Source: Chryseobacterium indologenes (lineage in GTDB: Bacteria > Bacteroidota > Bacteroidia > Flavobacteriales > Weeksellaceae). From it: a stretch of DNA of 64,000 nt. The DNA lies in the NCBI RefSeq assembly GCF_018362995.1, contig NZ_CP074372.1, positions 558,001 to 622,000 on the forward strand, given 5' to 3'. The notes below the pieces were generated by a model, which saw only the letters and a list, made by a program, of their open reading frames with translations, did no database searches and was not told the origin of the DNA. The position numbers were made by a program, and so were the translations under genes. This document shows, in pieces, positions 49,648-58,175 of this stretch. Position 1 is the first letter of the stretch. Each line of letters starts with the position of its first letter.

Positions 49648-51087
49648 ATGAGAAAACTAATTGTAAGTTGTTTTGTAGTAGGCGTTGTCATCAATGTCAA
49701 TGCTCAGAATTATTGGAAAAAGAATGCAGGAAAAACAGCTAAGGTGATCCTTACCAATTCGAAGGCGGATGAGAAGATGGCGGATAAAGGAGCCGTTAAA
49801 TTTGAACAATTTGGTCAGCCCAAGGAAACGGAAGCCTGTATTTTCGTAGCTCCCAACTTTAAATATCAGAAACTGATAGGAATTGGCGGTGCCATCACAG
49901 ATGCATCAGCAGAAACTTTTTATAAAATGCCAAAGAACAAGCAGAAGGAAATTCTGGATGCTTATTTTGGAAAAAACGGATTGGGTTACACTGTTGTTCG
50001 TACCAATATGAACTCCTGTGACTTTTCCAGTGATTCTTACACGTATGTAGAGGATAATGATACCTCACTGAAAACGTTCAATGTTGCTCATGATGAGAAG
50101 TATAAAATTCCGATGATCAAAGAAGCTCAGAAAGCGATCGGGAATAATTTTACCTTCTATTTCTCTCCGTGGAGCCCGCCAGCTTGGATGAAATCAAATA
50201 AAAGTTTGTACAAAGGAGGAAGATTAGAAAATGAGTACTATCAGACGTGGGCCGATTACTATATCAAATTCATTAAAGAATACGAAAAAAGAGGAATCAA
50301 TATCTGGGGACTGACCGTTCAAAACGAACCAATGGCCACTCAAAGCTGGGAATCATGCATCTACACCGCTGAAGAAGAAGGAGAATTCCTGAAAAAGAAT
50401 CTTGGACCCACCCTTTGGAAAAACGGATATAAAGATAAAAAAGTAATGATCTGGGATCACAACAGAGACCTCATCTATCAAAGAGCCACTACTACATTAA
50501 GCGATCCTGAAACTTCAAAATACGCCAGCGGTATCGGGTATCACTGGTATGAAACATGGAATAATAAAACCCAGCTTTTTGACAATTTAGCAGAAACGCA
50601 CAGAGCTTTTCCGGATAAATTCTTAGCGTTCACGGAAGGTTGCAAAGAACAGTTCAGTATGGATAAGATCTATAATGTAAGCCTGGGTGAGCTTTACAGT
50701 AAAAATATGCTGAACGATTTCAACAAAGGAAATGCATTATGGACTGACTGGAATATTCTATTGGATGAAACCGGAGGACCTAATCATAAAGGGAACTTCT
50801 GTTTTGCCCCGATTATTGCAGACACGAAAACAGGAGAGGTGTTCTATACCTATGAATACTATTATATAGGCCACGTTTCAAAATACATCAAACCCAATGC
50901 TCAAAGAATCGGAAGTTCTTCCAACAGAGCTGCGCTGACATCTTCCGCTTTTATGAATGAAAACGGACAATTGGTAACTGTTATCATGAACGATTCAGAC
51001 AATGATATTGAAACGAATCTATGGATAGAAGGAATGGCTGCCAAACTGAATGCTCCTGCACACTCTATACAGACTGTAATTTTATAG
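49648..51087 (+). CDS. GH30 family glycosidase (second copy, divergent)
   Basis: 479 residues, Sec signal (MRKLIVSCFVVGVVINVNAQ), not a clear lipoprotein. Acid/base E227 (LTVQNEPMATQ) and nucleophile E330 (FTEGCKEQ). It shares the family layout but little detailed sequence with the GH30 at 45066, so probably a different subfamily or specificity, e.g. exo- versus endo-acting on beta-1,6-linked glucose. Last gene of the PUL; a strong terminator follows. Confidence 0.88.
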   Translation: MRKLIVSCFVVGVVINVNAQNYWKKNAGKTAKVILTNSKADEKMADKGAVKFEQFGQPKETEACIFVAPNFKYQKLIGIGGAITDASAETFYKMPKNKQKEILDAYFGKNGLGYTVVRTNMNSCDFSSDSYTYVEDNDTSLKTFNVAHDEKYKIPMIKEAQKAIGNNFTFYFSPWSPPAWMKSNKSLYKGGRLENEYYQTWADYYIKFIKEYEKRGINIWGLTVQNEPMATQSWESCIYTAEEEGEFLKKNLGPTLWKNGYKDKKVMIWDHNRDLIYQRATTTLSDPETSKYASGIGYHWYETWNNKTQLFDNLAETHRAFPDKFLAFTEGCKEQFSMDKIYNVSLGELYSKNMLNDFNKGNALWTDWNILLDETGGPNHKGNFCFAPIIADTKTGEVFYTYEYYYIGHVSKYIKPNAQRIGSSSNRAALTSSAFMNENGQLVTVIMNDSDNDIETNLWIEGMAAKLNAPAHSIQTVIL

Positions 51088-51120
51088 TTTCATATTGCAT
51101 ATTAATATTATTTTTGACAG

Positions 51121-51156
51121 ACCCGGCGGCCTCTTTGAGGCCGCCGGGTTTTATTT
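51121..51156 (+). terminator. Terminator of the glucan PUL
   Basis: Perfect 13-bp GC-rich stem (51121-51133 with 51137-51149), TTT loop, then TTTTATTT. The strongest terminator in the window. Confidence 0.93.
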
Positions 51157-51187
51157 GTGAATGATGAGTTTCAGGATTATAAAAACA

Positions 51188-51214
51188 GAAAACCCATGAA
51201 AACTTCATGGGTTT
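51188..51214. terminator. Second terminator hairpin, shared with fabI
   Basis: Perfect 12-bp stem (51188-51199 with 51203-51214) with A-run and T-run flanks, usable in both directions; fabI ends 48 bp to the right on the minus strand. Confidence 0.85.
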
Positions 51215-51261
51215 TATTTATTTTTGAACGGAACTTTGTCCGCTATTTTTTTAATGAATGA

Positions 51262-52071
51262 TTATTCAGTATCATACTTACTGATTACTTTCTGAGTAAC
51301 CCCCGAACTGCTGAAACCACCATCATGGAAAAGGTTCTGCATTGTTACTTTCTTCGTAAGATCAGAGAAAAGGGTAACACAGTAGTCCGCACATTCAAGA
51401 GCAGTAGCATTTCCTAGTGGAGACATATCTTCTGCATATCCAAGGAATCCTCCGAAACCTTTCACACCGCTACCGGCAGTAGTCATTGTAGGAGACTGAG
51501 AAACGGTATTTACACGTACTTTTCTTTCACCCCAGTAGTTTCCGAAAGTTCTTGCAATGCTTTCAAGATAAGCTTTGTTATCAGACATATCATTATAATC
51601 CGGGAATGTTCTTTGAGCCGCAATATAAGTAAGCGCCAGGATGCTTCCCCATTCGTTCATACAATCTTTTTCCCAAGCTACACGCATTACTTTATGGAAA
51701 GAAACAGCGGAGATATCCCAACCTTTTTCCAACCAATCGTAGTTCATTTCTGTATAATGTTTTCCTTTTCTTACGTTGATAGACATTCCGATAGAGTGAA
51801 GGATAAAGTCGATTTTTCCAAATTTTGCAACAGCGGCATCAAAAAGTTTTTCAAGATCTTCTATAGAAGTAGCATCAGCGCCTATTACTTCAGAACCTGT
51901 TTTTTCTGCTAAACCATTAAGCTCTCCCATTCTTAAAGCAATAGGAGCATTGGATAAGATAAATTCAGCACCTTCCTCATGGCATCTTTCAGCAACTTTC
52001 CATGCGATAGATTGTTCATTAAGGGCTCCAAAAATAATTCCCTTTTTGCCTTTAAGTAAACCGTATGACAT
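51262..52071 (-). CDS. fabI: Enoyl-[acyl-carrier-protein] reductase (NADH), FabI type
   Basis: 269 residues. The N-terminal GIIFGALNEQSIAW binds NAD, and the FabI-type catalytic Tyr/Lys are in YNDMSDNKAYLE (Tx6K spacing), followed by VNTVSQSPTMTTAGSGVKGF. It carries out the last reduction in fatty-acid elongation and is the triclosan target in other species. The SQSPTMT segment is S-Q rather than the S-A-G-P of E. coli, a common flavobacterial variant. Monocistronic. Confidence 0.94.
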   Translation of the reverse strand: MSYGLLKGKKGIIFGALNEQSIAWKVAERCHEEGAEFILSNAPIALRMGELNGLAEKTGSEVIGADATSIEDLEKLFDAAVAKFGKIDFILHSIGMSINVRKGKHYTEMNYDWLEKGWDISAVSFHKVMRVAWEKDCMNEWGSILALTYIAAQRTFPDYNDMSDNKAYLESIARTFGNYWGERKVRVNTVSQSPTMTTAGSGVKGFGGFLGYAEDMSPLGNATALECADYCVTLFSDLTKKVTMQNLFHDGGFSSSGVTQKVISKYDTE

Positions 52072-52191
52072 AATTTTTTAATGTTTATTATAATACAAAT
52101 GTAGCAATAATTGTGGTTATGACATAATAAAAAATGGAGCCTTATCAATTTAAGACTCCATTTTATTGAAAATATTTATATGACTGAAATA

Positions 52192-52491
52192 CTAATTGGT
52201 TTTCTTATTCCATTCTGCCTTTACATCCTCTGCCGCATCTTTGGTTTTTTCCCATGCCTCATCTGCTTTATCCTTGATATCCTCCCAGGCATCGGATACA
52301 TTAGCTTTTACCCTGTCTAGCCAGTCTTCCTGGCTGGCTTCCTGATCATTATTCCTCTTCTCATTAATATAATCTTTAGCCTTATCTGCCAATTCATCGA
52401 TTTTCCATTTGGCTTTATCCGTTGCATTCTGTAAAGAATTTTCTACATTGTTTACTGCATTTTCCGCTTTGTTGTACTCTGAATTGTTCAT
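52192..52491 (-). CDS. Small amphipathic helical protein (stress-protein-like)
   Basis: 99 residues, almost all charged/Ala-rich helix with repeated segments of about 11 residues (ADKAKDYINEK, DAWEDIKDKADEAWEKT). No Cys, Pro or membrane segment. It resembles LEA/CsbD-like or apolipoprotein-like stress proteins in composition, but no family assignment is safe. Next to fabI on the same strand, 120 bp upstream of it. Confidence 0.6.
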   Translation of the reverse strand: MNNSEYNKAENAVNNVENSLQNATDKAKWKIDELADKAKDYINEKRNNDQEASQEDWLDRVKANVSDAWEDIKDKADEAWEKTKDAAEDVKAEWNKKTN

Positions 52492-52629
52492 AATAATATA
52501 AATTTTAGTTTGGTATCAGTAATTAAACAATAACCATTCCTAAAATCGGTAGTCTCTGTTAAACTTTTCATAATCTTTTGTTATATTTTTCCAAATCAGC
52601 ACTATCTTAGTAGATAAAATTTGATAATT

Positions 52630-53187
52630 ATGGAAAAAATACGGTGTGGATGGTGCGAAAAAGATGATCTCTACAGAAAGTATCATGACGAAGAGTGGGG
52701 AAGACCTGTATATGATGATGAAACAATATTTGAATTCCTTATTCTTGAAAGCTTTCAGGCCGGACTGAGCTGGTATACTATTTTGTCTAAAAGAGAGAAT
52801 TTCAGGAAAGCTTTTGATCATTTTGATTATAAAAAAGTAGCCGCTTATTCGGAAAAAAAGATCGAAGAATTAATGAATAACCCCGGGATTATCAGAAACA
52901 GGCTTAAAATTCTGTCAGTAATTACCAATGCTCAGCGATTCATGGAAATTCAGAAAGAATTCGGGAGTTTTTCTAATTATATCTGGAACTTTACAGGCGG
53001 AAAACCCATTGATAACAGTCCTCAGACTTTAGCTGATGTTCCTGCCACAACAGAAATTTCCGATCTTATATCCAAAGAACTTAAAAAAAGAGGATTTAAA
53101 TTCGTAGGTTCTACAGTAATTTATGCCCATATGCAAGCTACCGGAATGGTAAATGACCACATAAAGGACTGCTTTACCAGAAAATAA
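52630..53187 (+). CDS. tag: DNA-3-methyladenine glycosylase I
   Basis: 185 residues from the ATG at 52630 (MEKIRCGWC); a TTG 9 nt earlier is less likely. Structural zinc ligands are Cys in RCGWC, His in YHDEEWG, and His/Cys in NDHIKDCF at the C-terminus, as in E. coli Tag. Base-excision repair enzyme removing 3-methyladenine. Complete and of normal length. Confidence 0.94.
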   Translation: MEKIRCGWCEKDDLYRKYHDEEWGRPVYDDETIFEFLILESFQAGLSWYTILSKRENFRKAFDHFDYKKVAAYSEKKIEELMNNPGIIRNRLKILSVITNAQRFMEIQKEFGSFSNYIWNFTGGKPIDNSPQTLADVPATTEISDLISKELKKRGFKFVGSTVIYAHMQATGMVNDHIKDCFTRK

Positions 53188-53278
53188 TTGCAGGTACTGA
53201 TTCAAATTCCAGTAAAATAAATTCCAAAATAAAAAAATCTTGAAAGGCTTATGAATACTTTGTTTCATAACTTATTGA

Positions 53279-53286
53279 TATTTTTG
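53279..53286 (+). promoter_or_regulatory. TAnnTTTG box of the epimerase-like gene
   Basis: TATTTTTG ends 33 nt before the ATG. A TTG at 53260-53262 precedes it with a 16-nt spacer, shorter than usual. Confidence 0.5.
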
Positions 53287-53318
53287 TATCATTAAAAAAT
53301 GAAAACTTCTGTTGAAAT

Positions 53319-54080
53319 ATGAAGAAAATAGGAATTATAGGTTATGGCTGGCTGGGAGAAAAAATTGCATCTTCTTTATCCGGAAAATATACACTATCTG
53401 CAACGACAACAACAGATAATAAAGTAAATGATCTTAACGGCAAAGGAATTCATGCAGTACTAGCTTCTTTTCCGGATTATCAGCTGACAGAACCTGTTTC
53501 TCAATGGGAGGAAGTTGAAAATATTGATGTCTTGATCATTACCATTCCGGTTTCTGAAAAAAGCTGCTGCGTAAGTTCTTTATATAACAGAATCCAAAAT
53601 TTATCAGCGTTTATCGGGGATTTTAAAGGGCAGATGTTTCTGATGAGTTCCACAGGAGTTTATCCGGATCTTCCGAAAGATTTTACAGAAGAAGATGTTC
53701 CATTGGAGAATGTATCGGGAGAAAGAATGTTGAGAAATAGATATCCTCAGCTCAATATTCTTAGATTAGGAGGCTTAATGGGAGACAACAGGCTTTTGAA
53801 AAATTATAATGTCGGTAATCTTGATCATGCTGTGAATCATATTCACTATGCTGATATCAGTGCCATTATCAGACAAATGATTGAAAGTAAAACAGAAGCA
53901 AAACTTTATAATGTTACGGCCCCGATTCATCCGGCAAAAAGCCAGGTGATTAATGCTCAGAAAAATATTCCTGACGAGGAAGTTTTTGAAGTAAAAGGAA
54001 AGAAGGTTTTATCTTCAAAACTGGCTTCAGAGCTGGATTATACATTTCAATATCCTGATCCTAGGACTTTCCATTTGTAA
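53319..54080 (+). CDS. NAD(P)-binding epimerase/YeeZ-like protein
   Basis: 253 residues with a Rossmann motif GIIGYGWLGEKIA at the start, and MSSTGVYPDLP resembling the extended-SDR Ser/Tyr region without a clear YxxxK. Atypical SDR; in other bacteria such proteins are annotated as epimerases without known substrate. Monocistronic. Confidence 0.75.
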   Translation: MKKIGIIGYGWLGEKIASSLSGKYTLSATTTTDNKVNDLNGKGIHAVLASFPDYQLTEPVSQWEEVENIDVLIITIPVSEKSCCVSSLYNRIQNLSAFIGDFKGQMFLMSSTGVYPDLPKDFTEEDVPLENVSGERMLRNRYPQLNILRLGGLMGDNRLLKNYNVGNLDHAVNHIHYADISAIIRQMIESKTEAKLYNVTAPIHPAKSQVINAQKNIPDEEVFEVKGKKVLSSKLASELDYTFQYPDPRTFHL

Positions 54081-54144
54081 TTAATTTGATTGGATTGGAT
54101 TTGATCTTCCACCCATTTATACATACTCAATTCTTATGATACCC

Positions 54145-54213
54145 TTTGTCATTCCGTAGGAATCTAAATACAGTTTTTTAAAAATAACATAGAGATTCCT
54201 ACGGAATGACAAA
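54145..54213. repeat. Miniature inverted-repeat element
   Basis: Perfect 21-bp arms (54145-54165 and 54193-54213, core GTCATTCCGTAGGAATC) around a 27-nt AT-rich loop; ACCCAT (54111) and ATGGGT (54218) lie further out. It could be a MITE-like or REP-like intergenic element; it is not obviously a terminator. Confidence 0.75.
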
Positions 54214-54269
54214 CCGGATGGGTAGTTTTATTCATCGTGGAAAAAAATAACTATTTTCAATATAATCAA

Positions 54270-54360
54270 ATTTAATAGGAACTGGCTAACATCCTGAGCG
54301 TCGACTAAGGGAGCCTGTTTTCAAAATAGATCAGATTCATTGGCTTTAGCCAAAACCTAT
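54270..54360 (+). repeat. Module 1 of the intergenic repeat, variant form
   Basis: ATTTAATAGGAACTGGCTAACATCCTGAGCG to TGGCTTTAGCCAAAACC. The central part (CATCCTGAGCG) is shared with the copy at 9572-9665, not with the GCGGGC form at 20221 and 48723, so two subtypes of the module exist. Confidence 0.7.
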
Positions 54361-54366
54361 AAAAAA

Positions 54367-54396
54367 ACCTCTGGAAGTTATTTCCGGAGGTCTTTT
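54367..54396 (-). terminator. Terminator hairpin at the end of the nucleoside phosphorylase gene
   Basis: ACCTCTGGAA-GTTAT-TTCCGGAGGT stem (one wobble), with a T-run on the plus side and an A-run (T-run on the minus strand) on the other, so it can act in both directions. Confidence 0.8.
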
Positions 54397-54415
54397 TATT
54401 ATATCAATAAAATAA

Positions 54416-55270
54416 TTACTTAATAATTCTTTCCAATACCCAGTCAATAAGGTTTTTCTCTGAAGCATGGTGGTCTGCAGAGAACTCACCGCGTCTTCTG
54501 TTGGCAATAACGTTATTTACAGTAATGGCTTTGTGTCCTAATAATTTTGAAAGCGCATAGATGGCAGAAGTTTCCATCTCAAAATTGGTAATTCCAAGGT
54601 CGTTCAATGTTTCCAGGAATTTATCATCTACTGCCTTTAGACGAAGTTGTCTCCCCTGTGGAGCATAGAATCCTGGGAATGTTGCTGTATTTCCGTGGTA
54701 TTTGGCATCTTTGTAATATTCTCCCATTTCTTCTGCCCAGTCTGAGAAATAAAGCATCGGCTTGATTCTTTCGTAAGGGAATTTTTCTAAGAAGTTTTTG
54801 GAAAACTCATTTTCAAAGTTATAGTCCTGATAGAAATGCATCAATCCGTCTAATCCTACCACATTTTGGGTAACCAGCATATTATCAACCTGTACATCCG
54901 GGTTTACACTTCCGCAGGTTCCCATACGGAATAATTCAAGAGCTTTATGTTCAGTCTTAAACTCTTTATTTTTAAGATCGATGTTCACCAAAGCATCCAG
55001 TTCGTTCATGACGATATCGATGTTTTCAGTTCCGATACCCGTAGACATTACAGTAATTCTTTCTCCCCGAAGCGTTCCTGTATGCGTGTAAAATTCTCTT
55101 TTATTTTTTTTGATTTCTACCGTATCAAAGTATTTTGAAACTTTTGCCACTCTGTCAGGATCACCCACAAGGATGATTTTGTCAGCAATATCTTCAGGTA
55201 AAAGATTCAGGTGGTATACACTTCCGTCTTCATTCAGAACAAGTTCTGAGGCAGCAAGTTTGTTTAGCAT
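54416..55270 (-). CDS. Nucleoside phosphorylase (uridine phosphorylase-like)
   Basis: 284 residues, PNP/UDP phosphorylase fold: VGDPDRVAKVSKYF at the phosphate site, MSTGIGTENIDIVMNEL, GTCGSVNPDV, and FEMETSAIYALS. It splits nucleosides with phosphate; the similarity is closer to uridine phosphorylases but substrate is not certain. Cytoplasmic. It lies 21 bp after the secreted 161-residue protein gene on the same strand. Confidence 0.85.
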   Translation of the reverse strand: MLNKLAASELVLNEDGSVYHLNLLPEDIADKIILVGDPDRVAKVSKYFDTVEIKKNKREFYTHTGTLRGERITVMSTGIGTENIDIVMNELDALVNIDLKNKEFKTEHKALELFRMGTCGSVNPDVQVDNMLVTQNVVGLDGLMHFYQDYNFENEFSKNFLEKFPYERIKPMLYFSDWAEEMGEYYKDAKYHGNTATFPGFYAPQGRQLRLKAVDDKFLETLNDLGITNFEMETSAIYALSKLLGHKAITVNNVIANRRRGEFSADHHASEKNLIDWVLERIIK

Positions 55271-55291
55271 AATATGTATATTTTTGTTTTT

Positions 55292-55777
55292 TTAATTAAT
55301 GATAATCGCGTCTTTATAAGGAGATGCCATCACTTCATAGATATCATTGTATTCTTCTACGATTCTTTTCTGGCCGTTCATCACTTCGTACACGGTAACG
55401 ACAGTTTTTTCAATGTTTTTCGGATCCTTTCGCTGTGACGTGATTTCGTAGAAATGGTCATCTTTTTTAAGAATAGAAATCAGTTCTTCCTTTGTGGAAT
55501 TGTTGGAAGTCATCATTCCCGGGAATTCTGCTACAATATCTTTCAGATCAGAATAATTTTTATAAGGTTTGGTAACACCGTTGGAATATACATAAACATT
55601 GGGGATGTTTTTATCCTTTTCAAGGCGCACCAGATAATAATCAGAACCTTTTTTCTCTGCATAAACAGCCATTTCCTGTGGCTTTGCGGGCTGGTTTTCC
55701 GTTTGCTTTTTCTTTTGTGAAAATGCCGTCAGAGAAAGGAAACTTGCTGCGACAGCAAACCATAGTTTTGTTTTCAT
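55292..55777 (-). CDS. Secreted protein of unknown function
   Basis: 161 residues: signal peptide (MKTKLWFAVAASFLSLTAFSQ), a Lys/Pro/Gln-rich linker, then a small mixed alpha/beta domain with many aromatic residues. No domain recognised. Upstream in the same direction as the phosphorylase gene. Confidence 0.7.
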   Translation of the reverse strand: MKTKLWFAVAASFLSLTAFSQKKKQTENQPAKPQEMAVYAEKKGSDYYLVRLEKDKNIPNVYVYSNGVTKPYKNYSDLKDIVAEFPGMMTSNNSTKEELISILKKDDHFYEITSQRKDPKNIEKTVVTVYEVMNGQKRIVEEYNDIYEVMASPYKDAIIIN

Positions 55778-55987
55778 AATATTATTTTAGTTTTTTTGAT
55801 GTGTTGAATTCAATTAAAAAAATCCTCGCCCAATAATCTCCCGCCATTATTTTTACCGGTATTTCGAATAACCGTTTCCTTTAGAATAATGAATTTGATT
55901 TCGGGGTTTAAAATTAGTGAAAAATATTGTATCAGAAATATAAACATTATTTAATCTGCTATTAAAACTGAGATAACATCAGATCAA

Positions 55988-55995
55988 TACTTTTG
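55988..55995 (+). promoter_or_regulatory. TAnnTTTG box before the dihaem peroxidase gene
   Basis: TACTTTTG ends 14 nt before the ATG, which would give a very short leader. Confidence 0.5.
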
Positions 55996-56008
55996 CCGCT
56001 AAAAATTC

Positions 56009-57838
56009 ATGAGATCTTATCCACTGCTTGTAATCGTCCTTCTGATAGGATTTGCAGTAATGTCTTTTAATCCAGTTTATAAAGGAAAAGAAAGCGAAAA
56101 TACATTTGTCAATAAAGGGTTGTCCAACTTTAAAACCAAGCTTGAACAGCTGAAATCAGATGTTGATAAGTTCTCAGAAGACCGCATTTCCCTGGAAGAA
56201 TTACAGAAATCGTTGAGCAGTACCAGAAATTCATTCAAAGAAATAGAATTTTATGTGGCTTATCATTATCCTGAATTCACCAAAACCCATCTGAATGCAG
56301 CCCCATTGTTTCATATTGAAGCGGCCGGAACGTCTGCTTATACGCTTCCTCCTGAAGGATTGCAGGTGCTGGATGAACTGATATTTTCAGATGAAGCAGG
56401 AAATGAAAAAGAGAAGATCAAAACCATCACTACCTTTTTATACAACAGCTATTCCGGGTTTTATTTAAGTGCTTTAAAAAATGGTTTGAGCAAAGGCAAT
56501 AACAAGACATTACCCTTGCGTATTGAGCTGATCAGAATCTATTCTCTAGGAGTGACAGGTTTTGATACTCCAGGCTCCTTAAATATTTCCGAGGAAGCCA
56601 GCCATGCTTTTTCAGGGATGCAGAAATACATTAATGATGATCCTTATTTTAAAAATTATAATACTCAGAAAGCCAATCAGATTTTAGCAGAAGGAATAAA
56701 TTACCTTTCAAAAAATACAGATTTTGAAAATTTTGACAGGATTGAGTTTTACAAGAAATATGTACAGCCTTTGTATGAAGAGTTGGGAAAATGGGATGGA
56801 AGACCAGATGATCTTAAAGAATTCTCCGGTTGGAATGTAGGTAACAAGAACTTTTTCAGCAGTGATTTTTTAGATCCTTATTTTTATACTTTATTGAAAT
56901 CCTCAGAAGATAATCCTGAGCTCCGTAATCTTGGGAAATCAATTTTCTATGACCAGAACTTAAGCGGCGACAGGAAAATGAGCTGTGCAACATGCCATCT
57001 TCAGGAAAATGCTTTTACAGATCTTAAAGAAAAATCACAAAGCAACGTAGAAGGAAAAACAGTACTTAGAAATTCGCCGTCTTTGTATAATGCTGTTTTT
57101 GCCAAGAGGTTTTTCTATGACCTTCGTGCTTTTTATCTGGAACAGCAGGCAGAACACGTTATTTATAATGAACAGGAATTCAATACAAGCTATGAAAGTA
57201 TTATTCAGAAACTAAAAACAAAGCCTGAATATAAAAAGGCATTCCGTGCAGCTTTTAAGGATGGAAAGATCAGTAAAGAGAACTTTTCGAAAGCATTAAG
57301 CTCTTATGTAGCTTCATTATATTCATTTGACAGCGATTTTGACCGCTTTATGAGGAATGAAAAAAATGTTTCTGAGGACATAAAAAAAGGATTTAACCTG
57401 TTTATGGGAAAAGCTAATTGTGCAACCTGTCACTTTGCGCCTCACTTTTCAGGATTGGTACCGCCGTTTTTTAATGAAAATGAATCTGAAGTACTGGGAA
57501 TACCTGCCAGACCCATCAAACAGCTTCCGGTGGAGCTTGATCAGGACTTAGGAAGAGGAAACAGCCCTGTGAAAAAAGAAAAATCATGGATTTACGATTA
57601 TTCATTCAAAACGGTCACGGTGAGAAATATTGCCCTTACCAAACCTTATTTCCATAACGGAGCTTTTAATACATTAGAAGAAGTTCTTGATTTTTATAAT
57701 GAGGGAGGTGGAGAAGGATTAGGATTAAAAATGAAAAACCAAACTCTTGCACCGGATAAATTAAACCTTAGCGAAACGGAAATAAAACAGATTATAGCGT
57801 TTCTGAATGCCCTTACGGATGTGAGTAAAGCGAAATAG
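56009..57838 (+). CDS. Dihaem cytochrome-c peroxidase (MauG/CcpA family)
   Basis: 609 residues with N-terminal membrane anchor or signal (LLVIVLLIGFAVMSF). Two haem-binding CxxCH motifs, CATCH near residue 327 and CATCH near 471, are in the usual C-terminal peroxidase module. About 280 residues before them form a helical region of unknown function (imelysin-like length). Likely periplasmic, reducing hydrogen peroxide or oxidising a protein partner. The PhoX-like gene downstream is in the same direction but 337 bp away. Confidence 0.86.
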   Translation: MRSYPLLVIVLLIGFAVMSFNPVYKGKESENTFVNKGLSNFKTKLEQLKSDVDKFSEDRISLEELQKSLSSTRNSFKEIEFYVAYHYPEFTKTHLNAAPLFHIEAAGTSAYTLPPEGLQVLDELIFSDEAGNEKEKIKTITTFLYNSYSGFYLSALKNGLSKGNNKTLPLRIELIRIYSLGVTGFDTPGSLNISEEASHAFSGMQKYINDDPYFKNYNTQKANQILAEGINYLSKNTDFENFDRIEFYKKYVQPLYEELGKWDGRPDDLKEFSGWNVGNKNFFSSDFLDPYFYTLLKSSEDNPELRNLGKSIFYDQNLSGDRKMSCATCHLQENAFTDLKEKSQSNVEGKTVLRNSPSLYNAVFAKRFFYDLRAFYLEQQAEHVIYNEQEFNTSYESIIQKLKTKPEYKKAFRAAFKDGKISKENFSKALSSYVASLYSFDSDFDRFMRNEKNVSEDIKKGFNLFMGKANCATCHFAPHFSGLVPPFFNENESEVLGIPARPIKQLPVELDQDLGRGNSPVKKEKSWIYDYSFKTVTVRNIALTKPYFHNGAFNTLEEVLDFYNEGGGEGLGLKMKNQTLAPDKLNLSETEIKQIIAFLNALTDVSKAK

Positions 57839-57842
57839 GCGA

Positions 57843-58030
57843 GGTGCGGGTTTCGGGTTTCGGGATTTGGGGGTTTGAAATGCGGTTCGTGGTACGAGGT
57901 TCGGATTATAATGTGTTATAATTGAAGATACGCAAAAAAACACATCAGCTGCTCAGCTTATTTTCATCCCTGAATTTCTGTATTTGCACCCACATCCCGA
58001 AATCCCGCATCTCGAAACCCGTACCCCCGT
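57843..58030. repeat. Inverted pair of GGGTTTCGGG-type repeats
   Basis: The left copy contains CGGGTTTCGGGTTTCGGGAT and the right copy its reverse-complement style CCCGAAATCCCGCATCTCGA. The two are separated by about 85 bp and can fold into a long imperfect stem. Similar G-rich tracts are known as dispersed repeats in flavobacteria. Confidence 0.6.
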
Positions 58031-58142
58031 AATCTGCATCACTTAACAAAAAATTAATCCCATTAACATTAGGTTTTTGATAAGTTAATATTCACTGATT
58101 TATATTTAAAATCCTATTAACAGAGGAGAAGCTCTAAAAAAA

Positions 58143-58150
58143 TAGTTTTG
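58143..58150 (+). promoter_or_regulatory. TAnnTTTG box of the PhoX-like gene
   Basis: TAGTTTTG, 26 nt before the ATG. No clear -33 partner is visible. Confidence 0.5.
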
Positions 58151-58175
58151 CAAGGTCTAATAAATCAAATAAAAA

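Larger units (their letters stand above)
54081..54415. other. Intergenic region with two repeat elements
   Basis: 335 bp holding a long perfect inverted repeat (54145-54213), module 1 of the composite repeat in variant form (54270-54360), and the terminator of the nucleoside phosphorylase gene (54367-54396). No gene seen. Confidence 0.8.
57839..58175. other. Intergenic region with inverted G/C-rich repeats
   Basis: 337 bp. A G-rich part (57843-57905, GGGTTTCGGGTTTCGGGATT) and a C-rich part (57990-58030, CCCGAAATCCCG ... CGAAACCCGTACCCCC) are roughly inverted copies of one motif. An AT-rich promoter region precedes the next gene. No gene seen. Confidence 0.7.

Noticed and set aside
53000..54300. 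CRISPR-like repeats
   Set aside because: The repeats here form a single inverted pair plus one module copy; there is no regularly spaced direct-repeat array and no cas gene.
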